DNA of 64,000 nt from Amycolatopsis balhimycina FH 1894 (GCF_000384295.1 NZ_KB913037.1:6010822-6074821), one strand, 5' to 3'; positions 35,476 through 44,508 are shown, counted from the stretch's first letter. Notes: generated from the letters alone by a model not told the origin. Program-made: numbers and translations.

Positions 35476-36230
35476 GCCGGCGCGGGCAGCGCCTTGCAGA
35501 GCGCGACCGGGAACTTCTTTTCGGCCGCCTGGATCTCGGCGCACCCGGCCGACTTGACCTGCGCGAACGCCGTCCAGCCGCCGTCGCTCCAGCGGAAAAC
35601 CGAGCGGGACGGCGGTTCGGTCTGGCGCATCAGCAGGTCGAGGACCAGCCAGCCGGGGTCGCAGACGCGGGTGGTGCCCGTGCTTTCGGCACCCACGGCG
35701 GACACCGCCGCGCCGATCCACGCCGGGTCGCAGTGGTCGGCGGGCGGGGCGCAGGTGCCCTGGCGGTCGCAGTGGCCCCAGCCGGCGCCGAGCTTGTGCC
35801 AGGCGTTCGCGGCGTCGGCGTTGAGGATCACGGTCCGGTCCGCGACCGGGTCCGACGTGCTCAGCCGCAGCTCCGCGGGCACCTTGTCCTGGCAGCCGCC
35901 CGCGGCGGGCCGGGTCGAGTAGACGACGTCGGCGCGGATGTCGGTCTTCGCCTCGACGAGCTGCTCGATCCGTGGCTCCCGGACGCAGCCGGGGTCCTTG
36001 CCGGGCAGGGCGACCTCCACGAACAGGCTGTTCAGGTCCGGGCCCGGGCGGATCCCGGTGACGTCGGCGCGGAACGAGCGCCACTCCGCGCCGATGGTCG
36101 TCGGCGCCGGGGCGGCGGCCGTGGCGCCGGGCACGCCACCGCCGGCGGTCAGCACGACGGCGAGCACCGCTCCCGCCGCGACGAGGGCGCCGGCGATCCA
36201 CAGGATCGGCCGGCTCCGCTGTTCGGTCAT
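35472..36230 (-). CDS. Cys-rich membrane-anchored exported protein
   Basis: From ATG 36230 (MTEQRSRPILW) the protein has 252 residues: a short basic N terminus, one helix (AGALVAAGAVLAVVLTAGG) and an exported domain with eight cysteines (for example PGCVREP, AGGCQDK, GHCDRQGTCAPPADHCDP, RVCDPGW), which fits several disulphides outside the cell. I recognise no family. Convergent with the PGYPP-repeat gene and in line with the GNAT gene upstream (43 bp). Confidence 0.75.
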   Translation of the reverse strand: MTEQRSRPILWIAGALVAAGAVLAVVLTAGGGVPGATAAAPAPTTIGAEWRSFRADVTGIRPGPDLNSLFVEVALPGKDPGCVREPRIEQLVEAKTDIRADVVYSTRPAAGGCQDKVPAELRLSTSDPVADRTVILNADAANAWHKLGAGWGHCDRQGTCAPPADHCDPAWIGAAVSAVGAESTGTTRVCDPGWLVLDLLMRQTEPPSRSVFRWSDGGWTAFAQVKSAGCAEIQAAEKKFPVALCKALPAPA

Positions 36231-36273
36231 CGCCACCCCCAAGTCCACCGGCAATCTAGCCGACGCCGCAGCG

Positions 36274-36822
36274 TCAGCCGGGCGGCCCGGATTTCTCGCG
36301 CAGCGTGACGTCCTTGTCCAGGGGCACCGCTTTCTCCAGGTGCACCGCGCCGCGGATGTGGCCGCCGGTCGCGGGGGCGTGGGTGAGCCGGTAGCCGGCC
36401 CGCTGGTACAGCGCGATGTTGCGGGCGCTGCGGGACCCGGTGAACAGGGTGAACCGGCGGGCTTCGGCGGGTGCCGGCGCTTCGGCGTGCGCGAGCAGCC
36501 GCCGGCCCAGCCCGCGCCCGGCGAGGTCCGGCGCGACCATCAGCCTGCCGAGCTCCCAGCGGTCGCCGTCCAGCCGGGCGCGCACCGCGCCGACGAGCCG
36601 GTGGTCGTGCCGCAGGACCCACACCGACCACGTCTTCACCCAGTCGCGCACGTCCTCGAGCGTTTCGTGCAGGGCGGGGACGTCGAGGGTGTCGTTGAGG
36701 ACGGCCTCCTCGACCCAGCAACAGCGTTGCAGGACCAGCAGTTCCGGGCAGTCTCCGGGCCGGGCTTCGGTGAGCTCCACGCCGGTGTGTCTATCGACCG
36801 GCCCGGGCGACGGCAACTTCAT
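36274..36822 (-). CDS. GNAT-family N-acetyltransferase
   Basis: The 182-residue protein starts at ATG 36822 (MKLPSPGPVDRH). The acetyl-CoA binding motif is LMVAPDLAGRGLGRRLLAHAE and the C-terminal SRSARNIALYQRAGYR is typical of the fold. The substrate is unknown. It is divergent from the imuA' operon, so its promoter region borders the LexA box but does not contain it at a position clearly suited to control it. Confidence 0.9.
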   Translation of the reverse strand: MKLPSPGPVDRHTGVELTEARPGDCPELLVLQRCCWVEEAVLNDTLDVPALHETLEDVRDWVKTWSVWVLRHDHRLVGAVRARLDGDRWELGRLMVAPDLAGRGLGRRLLAHAEAPAPAEARRFTLFTGSRSARNIALYQRAGYRLTHAPATGGHIRGAVHLEKAVPLDKDVTLREKSGPPG

Positions 36823-36959
36823 TACGGTGGCGGGGTGACCGGCTTGCCTTGCTGCGCCTGGGTTCGCTCCCCTGCCGCAAGGCTGGGCGCGGCCGGCTTT
36901 CCGGGCCGCAGACCCCACTACCGGGTGACTTGACACTCCGAGCGGTTCACGGTTGACTG

Positions 36960-36989
36960 TTCCTTGTCGAACAAGTGTTCGACAAGGAA
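36960..36989 (+). promoter_or_regulatory. LexA (SOS) box of the mutasome operon, 30-bp perfect palindrome
   Basis: TCGAACAAGTGTTCGA at 36967-36982 matches the LexA consensus exactly. The symmetry extends to 13-bp perfect arms (36960-36972 and 36977-36989) around AAGT. It is about 95 bp before the chosen imuA' start and would govern imuA', imuB, the 178-aa gene and dnaE2. Confidence 0.92.
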
Positions 36990-37082
36990 CCGCCGCCTTC
37001 CCCGCGGCGAACCAGCGCCGTCGGTCGCGTTTTTGGGAGAGGCTCGACCGCCGGCCTTGTCCGTGGTGGGGAGGTGCGTGCG

Positions 37083-37823
37083 GTGACCGCTGTGGCGGCC
37101 GCTTTGACAGAGCCGCCGGTGGCCCGGCTGGCGGCCCTGCCCGGGGTCAGCACGGCGAGCCGGGTGGCGGCCCAGGCCGAGCGGGCCCGGGCGACGGGAA
37201 GGGTGCTCCCGGTCGCCCCGGCGCTGGCCGGGCTGCTGCCCGCCGCCGGGCTCCGGCGCGGGAGCACGGTGGCGGTCCACGGGGGGACGTCGCTGCTGCT
37301 CGCGCTGCTCGCCGAGGCCACCGCCACGGGGTCGTGGGCGGCGGTGGTCGGCATGCCGTCACTGGGGCTGGCGGCCGCGGCCGAGTACGGCGTGGACCTC
37401 ACCAGGGTGGCGCTGGTGCCGCGGCCGGGCGCGGAGCTCCCGGCGGTGGTCGCGGCGTTGCTCGACGGCGTGGACCTGGTGGCGGTCCACTCGGAGACGG
37501 TGCACGCCACACTGCAGCCGGCGGTGGCGCGGCGGCTGTCCGCACGGGCCCGCCACCGTGGCGCGGTATTGCTGGCATTCGGCGCCTGGCCGGGCGCGGA
37601 CGTCGAGCTGTCGTGCCGCCGCGAGTCGTGGTCGGGTCCCGAGGGCGGCTCGGGTCCCAACATAGGCTACGGCCACCTCCGGGAGCGCCGGGCCCTGGTC
37701 CGCGCCCGAGGCCGCGGCGCGGCGGCCCGTCCGGTCACGGCGGAGCTCTCCCTCCCGGCCGCGGACGGCTCGGTGACCCAAGCGGTCCCGCGCCTCCAGC
37801 TCCACGAGGAGGCCACGGCATGA
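37083..37823 (+). CDS. imuA': ImuA'-like SOS mutagenesis protein
   Basis: The 246-residue protein begins at GTG 37083, supported by GGGGAGG 8 nt upstream; the frame is open back to 36975, inside the LexA box, so that part cannot be used. It is a RecA-like protein in outline: the region LLPAAGLRRGSTVAVHGGTSLLLALLAEA (about residues 41-70) resembles a Walker-A area without a canonical GKT, and AAVVGMPSLGLAAAAEYGVDLTRVALV follows. The fold matches mycobacterial ImuA' (Rv3395c), which recruits ImuB and DnaE2 for error-prone synthesis after damage. Identification relies strongly on its LexA box and position before imuB. Confidence 0.85.
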   Translation: MTAVAAALTEPPVARLAALPGVSTASRVAAQAERARATGRVLPVAPALAGLLPAAGLRRGSTVAVHGGTSLLLALLAEATATGSWAAVVGMPSLGLAAAAEYGVDLTRVALVPRPGAELPAVVAALLDGVDLVAVHSETVHATLQPAVARRLSARARHRGAVLLAFGAWPGADVELSCRRESWSGPEGGSGPNIGYGHLRERRALVRARGRGAAARPVTAELSLPAADGSVTQAVPRLQLHEEATA

Positions 37824-37889
37824 CGCCCCAGTTTCGTCCAAACAGGACAGTCACCGCTTCCCGCCACTGCGGCCTGACGCCGTGTCGTC

Positions 37890-37997
37890 CCCCCAATCAC
37901 GCGTGTCGGCTCTCCAATCACACGAGTCGACGGTCTGATCACGCGAGTTCGCTTCCGGGGTGCGCGATCCGGCGGTCCGAGTGCGCGAGCCGACCGT
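37890..37997 (+). repeat. Degenerate 21-22-bp tandem repeats between imuA' and imuB
   Basis: About five units follow the pattern (A/G)RTSACGCGAGTCGRCSGTC with a period of 21-22 bp, for example AATCACGCGTGTCGGCTCT, AATCACACGAGTCGACGGT, GATCACGCGAGTTCGCTT and AGTGCGCGAGCCGACCGTC. Divergence between units increases to the right. Mycobacterial imuA' and imuB abut, so this 244-bp spacer is extra. It contains no supported gene. Confidence 0.6.
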
Positions 37998-38067
37998 CTG
38001 GGTGCGGCCGCGGTTCACTCCGTCACCGCAGCACTGGCTGCGTTCGGGGCCGGCTCCGGGAGGCCAC

Positions 38068-39675
38068 ATGACCGTCCCGGCTCAACGCGCCGCCGCCGAC
38101 ACCCCCACCCGGATGCTGGTCCTGTGGTGCCCCGACTGGCCCGTCGTCGCGGCCGCGGCTGCCGGTGGGGCACCCGCGACCCAGCCCGCCGCTGTCTTCA
38201 GCGCCAACCGGGTCGTTGCCTCGAACGCCGTCGCGCGGCGGGGTGGGGTCCGGCGGGGGATGCGGCGGCGGGAGGCGCAGTCGAACTGTCCGGAACTGGC
38301 CGTCTTCAGCGCGGACGACGGCCGGGACGCGCGGCTCTTCGAAGCCGTCGCGCGGGCCGTCGAGGCGCTCGTTGTCGGCGTCGAGGTCGTTCGGCCGGGC
38401 TTGGTGGCGGTGCCCGTCGCGGGCGCCGCGGGCTACTTCGGTGGTGAACACGCGCTGGTCGAGCGGCTCGTCGACGAGGTGTCCGCCGCGGCCGGCGTCG
38501 AGAGTCAAGCGGGTGTCGCCGAGGGGCTGTTCGCCGCGACGCTCGCCGCCCGGCGGGGCACGTTCGTCGACCCCGGGTGCGTTGCCGAGTTCCTCGCGCC
38601 GTTGCCCGTCACCGAGCTCGACCAGCCCGGTAGCGACCGTGCGGAACTGGCCGACCTGTTGCGCCGCCTCGGTTTGAAGACGCTCGGTGCGTTCGCCGCC
38701 CTCTCGGAGCGCGACGTCGCCAACCGGTTCGGCACGGCCGGGGTGCTCGCTCACCGGCTGGCGCGCGGACATTCCGAACGGCCGCCGCTGCGCCGCCGGC
38801 CGCCGCCGGAGCTGACTCTGGCCGAGGAGTTCGACCCGGTCGTCGAGCGGGTCGACGTCGCCGCGTTCCTCGCCAAGGGCCTCGCGACGCGGTTCTGCGC
38901 CGGTCTCGCCGGGCACGGCCTGGCCTGCACCCGGCTCGGCATCTACGCGGTCACCGAAGAAGGCGAACACCTCGGCCGGGTGTGGCGGTGCGCGGAACCG
39001 CTGACCCCCGCCGGCGTCGCCGACCGCGTGCGCTGGCAGTTCGAGGGCTGGCTGCGCGCCGCGCCGGGGCAGCGCCCGACGTCCGGCGTGGTGCGGCTGC
39101 GGCTGGAGCCCGAGGAACTCGTCGAAGGCCGGTCACTGCAGCTCGACCTGTGGCAGAACGGCGGTTCCGACGAAGCCGACGAACGCGCGGCTCGCGCGTT
39201 CGTCCGGGTCCAGGGCCTGCTCGGCCCCGAAGGCGTGGTGACGCCGGTGCTCGAGGGCGGCCGCGACCCGGCGGGCCGCGTCCGGCTGGTGGCCTGGGGC
39301 GACCCGCGCGAGCGGACGACGCCACCGGACGCGACCTGGCCGGGACGGCTGCCGGCCCCGTCCCCGGCGACGGTGCTCGATCGGCCGGTGCCCGCCCAGG
39401 TCTTCGACGCCGAGGGCCGGCCCGTCGGGATCACCGGCCGCGACCAGGTCACCGCGCCCCCGCACCGGCTGAGCATCGCCGGCGGGCCGCGCCGGGACAT
39501 CGTCGCCTGGGCGGGCCCCTGGCCGACGGCGGCCGGCCGCCGTCGCCCGGGCCCACGGCGCGCACGGTTGCAGCTGGTGCTGGCGGCGGAGGAAGGCGAG
39601 CCACCCGAGGCGGTGCTGGCGTACTGCGCGGGCACGGAAAATCCACTGTGGACGGTCGAGGGAGTGTACGACTGA
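38068..39675 (+). CDS. imuB: ImuB, catalytically inactive Y-family polymerase homologue
   Basis: From ATG 38068, with GGGAGG upstream, the protein has 535 residues. The Y-family fold is visible (RMLVLWCPDWPV at the start, AVFSANRVVASNAVARRGGVRRGM, a helix-hairpin-helix LLRRLGLKTLGAFAAL), but the metal-binding acidic residues of active polymerases are absent, as in other ImuB proteins. The beta-clamp motif QLDLW is at residues 358-362, close to the QLPLW position in mycobacterial ImuB. ImuB tethers ImuA' and DnaE2 to the sliding clamp. The gene lies in the LexA-controlled operon. Confidence 0.95.
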   Translation: MTVPAQRAAADTPTRMLVLWCPDWPVVAAAAAGGAPATQPAAVFSANRVVASNAVARRGGVRRGMRRREAQSNCPELAVFSADDGRDARLFEAVARAVEALVVGVEVVRPGLVAVPVAGAAGYFGGEHALVERLVDEVSAAAGVESQAGVAEGLFAATLAARRGTFVDPGCVAEFLAPLPVTELDQPGSDRAELADLLRRLGLKTLGAFAALSERDVANRFGTAGVLAHRLARGHSERPPLRRRPPPELTLAEEFDPVVERVDVAAFLAKGLATRFCAGLAGHGLACTRLGIYAVTEEGEHLGRVWRCAEPLTPAGVADRVRWQFEGWLRAAPGQRPTSGVVRLRLEPEELVEGRSLQLDLWQNGGSDEADERAARAFVRVQGLLGPEGVVTPVLEGGRDPAGRVRLVAWGDPRERTTPPDATWPGRLPAPSPATVLDRPVPAQVFDAEGRPVGITGRDQVTAPPHRLSIAGGPRRDIVAWAGPWPTAAGRRRPGPRRARLQLVLAAEEGEPPEAVLAYCAGTENPLWTVEGVYD

Positions 39676-39677
39676 GC

Positions 39678-40214
39678 ATGGACGAGGACTACGCACGGAA
39701 GCTGCGAAACTGGCTGCGCGCCGAACCGGGGGCAACACCTCGCCGGCCCGCGGAGGAGCGCGAGTGGCTACGGGAAATTCCGGAGCCCGGCTCCGCCGCG
39801 GACGAACGGGAACGGCCGCCCGGCCGGCAGCTCCCGGGAACCGAGCTTGCTGCCGATGCCGGCCGGCCAGTCGACCGGCGGATTTCCGAGCCCGGCTCGG
39901 ACGGAACCTGGTCGGTCCGCGGGCAACTGCCTGCCGCACACCCCGCCACCGACGAAGAGTGGATCTGCCCGGTGATCGCTCTTCCGGTCCCACGCTCCTC
40001 CCGGGAAAACGGCTGCCGCATGAGCGAGGCCGAAGCCAGCAGCCGGCGGAACCACCCGACGAACCGGGCCCGCCGCGAAGAACCGACAGACGCGCCCGAT
40101 CGTCGCCCGATGAGCGAAGCCGAGGCTCGCAGCCGCTGGAACCACCCGACGAACTGGCACCGCCGCCGCCGCGAAGCCGGCCAGCCGCAGCGAGACAACC
40201 CCGGGAGCCGGTGA
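39678..40214 (+). CDS. 178-aa hypothetical protein embedded between imuB and dnaE2
   Basis: ATG 39678 is two bases after the imuB stop, and the TGA at 40212-40214 directly precedes the dnaE2 ATG, so the gene is tightly packed in the SOS operon. The protein is hydrophilic, rich in Arg, Glu and Pro, with no membrane segment. It starts MDEDYARKLRNWLRAEPG, has two EPGS motifs and ends in two 30-residue repeats, MSEAEASSRRNHPTN (from residue 115) and MSEAEARSRWNHPTN (from residue 145). I know no homologue and M. tuberculosis has no equivalent beside dnaE2. A mutasome accessory role is inferred from context only. Confidence 0.75.
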   Translation: MDEDYARKLRNWLRAEPGATPRRPAEEREWLREIPEPGSAADERERPPGRQLPGTELAADAGRPVDRRISEPGSDGTWSVRGQLPAAHPATDEEWICPVIALPVPRSSRENGCRMSEAEASSRRNHPTNRARREEPTDAPDRRPMSEAEARSRWNHPTNWHRRRREAGQPQRDNPGSR

Positions 40215-43200
40215 ATGGGCTGGAACAACCCACCCGTCCGGTGGAAGGATCTCGCCCGCACCCTGGCCGGTGGCGTCGGTCTCCCGCCCGGCGATCACGG
40301 TGACAGTCCCGCCTGGGGCCGTCACCGCGAGGGCTACCGGCGGCCCGATGACCTCCCCGCGCGCAGCACCGACGACGGCGGCGAAGCCGTCCGCGTGCCC
40401 TACGCCGAGCTGCACTGCCACTCCAACTTCAGTTTCCTCGACGGTGCCAGCCATCCCGAGGAGCTCGTCGAAGAGGCCGCGCGCCTCGAGCTGGACGCCA
40501 TCGCCCTCACCGACCACGACGGCATGTACGGCGTCGTGCGCTTCGCCGAGGCAGCCCGGGAACTGGGCGTCAACACCGTGTTCGGCACCGAACTCAGCTT
40601 CGGGCTCCCCGGCCCGCAGAACGGCGTCGCCGACCCCGAAGGCGAACACCTCCTCCTGCTGGCCCGCGGCGACCAGGGCTACCGGGCCCTCTGCCGCGCC
40701 ATCACCGCCGGCCAGATCCACGAGCGGGCCGAGAAGGGGAAACCGACCTACGACCTCGGTGCGGTCGCCGAGGAGGTCGCCGGGCAGTGCGTGGTGCTGA
40801 CCGGGTGCCGCAAAGGCGCGGTGCGCTCGGCGCTCGTCACGCACGGCCCGGCGGCGGCCGCCGACAAGCTGAAAGAACTCGTCGACCGGTTCGGCCACGA
40901 CAACGTCTACGTCGAGCTCACCGACCACCGCCAGCCGCTCGACAGCACCCACAACGACCTCCTCACGCGACTCGCCGAGGACCTGAAGCTGCCGACCGTC
41001 GCCACCACCGCCGCGCACTACGCCCGGCCCGAACGCGCCCCGCTGGCCGACGCGCTCGCCGCCATCCGGGCGCGCCGCGGTATCGACGAACTCGAAGGCT
41101 GGCTCCCCGCCGCCGGGACGGCGTTCCTGCGCAGCGGCGCCGAAATGGACGTCCTGTTCCGGCGCTATCCCGGCGCGGTCCGCCGCGCCGCACTCCTGGG
41201 CATGGAATGCGCGTTCCCGCTCAAGCTGATCGCCCCGAAGCTGCCGCCCTTCGACGTCCGCGATGGCCACACCGAGACGACCTACCTGCGCCATCTAACA
41301 AAAGAAGGTGCGAAGGAGCGGTTCGGCGGCAAAGAGCACGAGGAGAAAGCCAAGGCACAGATCGAGCACGAACTGGCCATCATCGAGGAACTCGGCTTCC
41401 CCGGGTACTTCCTGATCGTCTGGGACATCGTGCGGTTCTGCAACGAAAACAAGATCCTCTGCCAGGGCCGCGGCTCGGCCGCGAACTCGGCCGTCTGCTA
41501 CGCCCTCGGCATCACGAAGGTCGACTCGGTGGCCAACAAGCTGCTCTTCGAACGCTTCCTCGCCCCCGACCGCGACGGCTATCCCGACATCGACCTCGAC
41601 ATCGAGTCCGACCGCCGCGAGGAGGCCATCCAGTACGTCTTCGAGAAACACGGCCGCCTGCGCACCGCCCAGGTCGCGAACGTGATCACCTACCGCGCCC
41701 GGTCCGCCGTCCGCGACGCCGCGAGAGCGCTGGGCTACTCACCGGGCCAGCAGGACGCCTGGAGCAAGCAGATCGACCGCTGGGGCTCGTTGCGCAGCAC
41801 GGAAAAAGACCACGACCACGACATCCCGGACGACGTCGTCCAGCTCGCCTTCGCGCTCGAGGACTTCCCACGGCACCTCGGCATCCACTCCGGCGGGATG
41901 GTCATGTGCCACGAGCCGGTGAGCCAGGTCGTGCCGGTCGAGTGGGCGCGGATGGCGAACCGCAGCGTGATCCAGTGGGAGAAGGAGGACTGCGCCGCCG
42001 CCGGGCTCGTCAAGTTCGACCTGCTCGGGCTCGGCATGCTCTCGGCGCTGCACTACATGCTCGACCTCGTCGAGGAGTACAAGGGCGAGAAGGTCGACCT
42101 CGCCGAGCTGGACCTCACCGACGGCAACATCTACGACATGCTGTGCCGCGCCGACGCGATCGGCGTGTTCCAGGTGGAGAGCCGGGCGCAGCTGGCCACG
42201 CTGCCCCGCCTCAAACCCACGACGTTCTACGACCTCGCCGTCGAGGTCGCGCTGATCCGGCCCGGCCCGATCCAGGGCGGCTCGGTGCACCCGTACATCC
42301 GCCGCAAGCAGGGGATCGAGGAGTGGGACTTCGACCACCCGCTGCTGGCGACGGCCCTGGGAAAGACCCTCGGCGTGCCGCTGTTCCAAGAGCAGATGAT
42401 GCAGATCGCGCTGGACGTCGCGAACTTCACCGCGGCCGAAGCCGACCAGTTGCGGCACGCGATGGGCTCCAAACGGTCCGACCGGAAGATGGACCGGCTG
42501 CGGCAGCGGTTCCTCGACGGCGCCGTCGCGAACGGCGTCGACGACGAACTCGCGCAGAAGATCTTCCTGAAACTCAAGGCCTTCGCGAACTTCGGCTTTC
42601 CCGAGAGCCACGCGCTGAGCTTCGCGCACCTGGTCTTTTCCAGTGCCTACTTCAAGTTCTACCACCCGGACGCGTTCCTGGCGGGCCTGCTGCGCGCGCA
42701 GCCGATGGGGTTCTACTCACCGCAGTCGCTGGTCGCCGACGCGCGGCGCCACGGCGTCACCGTGCACGGCCCGGACATCAACCGCAGCCTGCCGCACGCC
42801 ACCCTGGAACCGGGCACCGGGAAGTTCCACGACGTGCGCACTGGGCTGAGCACCGTGCGCAAGATCGGGGAAGACGTCGCGGAGCGGATCGTGGCCGAGC
42901 GAACCGGGCACGGCCACTACACCGACATGGCCGACGTCGCCCGCCGCGTGCGGCTGACGACCCCGCAGATCGAAGCCCTGGCCACGGCCGGTGCGTTCGC
43001 CGGCTTCGGCGGCGACCGCCGCCAGGCGCTGTGGACCGCGGGCGCGGTCGCCGGGGAACGCCCGGAGAAGCTGCCCGGCCTGGTCGGCGCGCCGGCGCCG
43101 GTGCTGCCCGGGATGGACGGCCTCGACGTCGCGGCCGCGGACGTCTGGGCGACGGGCGTGTCGCCGGGCAGCTACCCGACCGAGTTCATCCGCGACCGCC

Positions 43201-43526
43201 TCGACGAGCTCGGCGTCGTCACGGCGAACCGCCTGGCCGCCCTGGACGACGGCGCGCGCGTGCTGATCGGCGGCGCCGTCACGCACCGGCAGCGCCCCGC
43301 CACCGCCGGCGGGGTCACCTTCCTCAACATCGAGGACGAGACGGGGATGGTCAACGTGATCTGCACGCTCGGCCTGTGGCAGCGCTACCACCGCGTCGCG
43401 CGCGCCAGCCCGGCGTTGCTGATCCGCGGGGTGGTGGAGAAGGCCGACGGCGTCGTCAGCGTCCTCGCCGACCGCGTCGAGGCACTGCCGATGCGGATCA
43501 AGGCGAAGTCGCGGGACTTCCGGTGA
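40215..43526 (+). CDS. dnaE2: Error-prone DNA polymerase III alpha subunit DnaE2
   Basis: The 1103-residue C-family polymerase begins MGWNNPPVRW, like mycobacterial DnaE2. The PHP domain is at about 60-300 (YAELHCHSNFSFLDGASHPEE, ALTDHDGMYG). The polymerase core has ILCQGRGSAANSAVCYALG and the catalytic aspartates in PDIDLDIESD; KFDLLGLGMLSALH and PGPIQGGSVHPYIRRK follow. A C-terminal OB domain is seen in GVTFLNIEDETGMVNVICT. It carries out damage-induced mutagenic synthesis with ImuA' and ImuB. It belongs to the operon behind the LexA box at 36960; no second box is visible directly before it. Confidence 0.97.
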   Translation: MGWNNPPVRWKDLARTLAGGVGLPPGDHGDSPAWGRHREGYRRPDDLPARSTDDGGEAVRVPYAELHCHSNFSFLDGASHPEELVEEAARLELDAIALTDHDGMYGVVRFAEAARELGVNTVFGTELSFGLPGPQNGVADPEGEHLLLLARGDQGYRALCRAITAGQIHERAEKGKPTYDLGAVAEEVAGQCVVLTGCRKGAVRSALVTHGPAAAADKLKELVDRFGHDNVYVELTDHRQPLDSTHNDLLTRLAEDLKLPTVATTAAHYARPERAPLADALAAIRARRGIDELEGWLPAAGTAFLRSGAEMDVLFRRYPGAVRRAALLGMECAFPLKLIAPKLPPFDVRDGHTETTYLRHLTKEGAKERFGGKEHEEKAKAQIEHELAIIEELGFPGYFLIVWDIVRFCNENKILCQGRGSAANSAVCYALGITKVDSVANKLLFERFLAPDRDGYPDIDLDIESDRREEAIQYVFEKHGRLRTAQVANVITYRARSAVRDAARALGYSPGQQDAWSKQIDRWGSLRSTEKDHDHDIPDDVVQLAFALEDFPRHLGIHSGGMVMCHEPVSQVVPVEWARMANRSVIQWEKEDCAAAGLVKFDLLGLGMLSALHYMLDLVEEYKGEKVDLAELDLTDGNIYDMLCRADAIGVFQVESRAQLATLPRLKPTTFYDLAVEVALIRPGPIQGGSVHPYIRRKQGIEEWDFDHPLLATALGKTLGVPLFQEQMMQIALDVANFTAAEADQLRHAMGSKRSDRKMDRLRQRFLDGAVANGVDDELAQKIFLKLKAFANFGFPESHALSFAHLVFSSAYFKFYHPDAFLAGLLRAQPMGFYSPQSLVADARRHGVTVHGPDINRSLPHATLEPGTGKFHDVRTGLSTVRKIGEDVAERIVAERTGHGHYTDMADVARRVRLTTPQIEALATAGAFAGFGGDRRQALWTAGAVAGERPEKLPGLVGAPAPVLPGMDGLDVAAADVWATGVSPGSYPTEFIRDRLDELGVVTANRLAALDDGARVLIGGAVTHRQRPATAGGVTFLNIEDETGMVNVICTLGLWQRYHRVARASPALLIRGVVEKADGVVSVLADRVEALPMRIKAKSRDFR

Positions 43527-43527
43527 C

Positions 43528-44250
43528 TCAGGGCCGCCGGACGATCGTGATGATCTCCGGGCTGGTCTCCGTCACCGGGCCGCGGTCCCAGTAGCCGTAC
43601 TGCTCGTCGACCACCAGCCCGGCTTCCGCGACGAACTCGCCCAGCGACGCGACGTCGAGGAACCGCAAGGTGGTCTCGCTGAACTGGGGTGCGTCCCAGC
43701 TCGGGCTCTCGTACGTCGTCTTGAAAGTGACGTACCCATCCTCGAACGCCCCGGCGTCGTTCCACGACCGGACCTCCCCGGCTTCCCAGACGTTCGAAGG
43801 CGTCCAGCGCTCCCAGGCGCGGGCCGCGGGGTTGCGCGTGTCGAAGCCGAACCGGCCACCGGGACGCAATGCGCGACGGATCGCCGCGAAGGCCGTGCGC
43901 AGTTCGTCGTCGGTGAGCAGCACCTGGAACGCGTGCCCGGTCATCACGGCGAAGTCGAACTCGCCGTCCCAGGCCGCGGTCGACAAATCCCCGTGCACCC
44001 ACTCGATGTCGTCGCGACGGCGGGCCTGGGCGAGCATGCCTGCCGCCGGGTCGATGCCGGCGAGCCGTCCGGCGTGGCCGGACTCGCGCGCCCAGTGCAG
44101 CAGCGATCCGGTGCCGCAGCCGACGTCAAGGACGGACTCGGCGGCCATGATCATGGGGAGGTAGAACTCGTAGTCGCCGCCGCTCTCCCGCGGGTTGAAG
44201 GCGTCGTACAGCGAGGCGAGCTCGTGGTCGGCATACGCGTGGTCGGGCAT
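43528..44250 (-). CDS. Class I SAM-dependent methyltransferase
   Basis: The 240-residue protein has the motif I loop VLDVGCGTGSLLHWA, motif II GIDPAAGMLAQARRR, then VHGDLSTAAWDGEFDFAVMTG and RALRPGGRFGFDTRN. The substrate is not evident. It is convergent with dnaE2, with one base between the stop codons. Confidence 0.9.
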   Translation of the reverse strand: MPDHAYADHELASLYDAFNPRESGGDYEFYLPMIMAAESVLDVGCGTGSLLHWARESGHAGRLAGIDPAAGMLAQARRRDDIEWVHGDLSTAAWDGEFDFAVMTGHAFQVLLTDDELRTAFAAIRRALRPGGRFGFDTRNPAARAWERWTPSNVWEAGEVRSWNDAGAFEDGYVTFKTTYESPSWDAPQFSETTLRFLDVASLGEFVAEAGLVVDEQYGYWDRGPVTETSPEIITIVRRP

Positions 44251-44325
44251 TCCGTCACCGTAATGATCTCCACGCGAGGCCTCATCCGGTTTTCGCGGCG
44301 GCCAGGATCTGACCTATTATCGGTC

Positions 44326-44484
44326 ATCGGCCGGGACACCGCCGGCCGGGTGCGCGACCCGTTCGGCAACCTCTGGTGGATCCAGACCCGGCTGGAGAAC
44401 CTGGACGAAGCCGAGATGACGCGTCGCGCGCAGCTGCCCGAGTACGTCGAGGCGATGAACTACGTCCAGGGCGCGAAGCTCTAG
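44326..44484 (+). pseudogene. Remnant of a VOC (glyoxalase/bleomycin-resistance-like) protein
   Basis: The reading frame ending at 44484 encodes GRVRDPFGNLWWIQTRLEN followed by MTRRAQLPEYVEAMNYVQ, which is the C-terminal end typical of PhnB-like VOC proteins. Upstream of about 44326 the frame becomes unrelated sequence and the beta-alpha-beta-beta-beta modules with metal ligands are missing. It is therefore a 3' fragment of a lost gene. No start or ribosome site is present. Confidence 0.65.
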
Positions 44485-44508
44485 TCGCAGGTGTGGCACC
44501 CTGGGGCC

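Noticed and set aside
37890..37997. CRISPR-like array
   Set aside because: The units are contiguous and degenerate with no unique spacers, and no cas genes are present.
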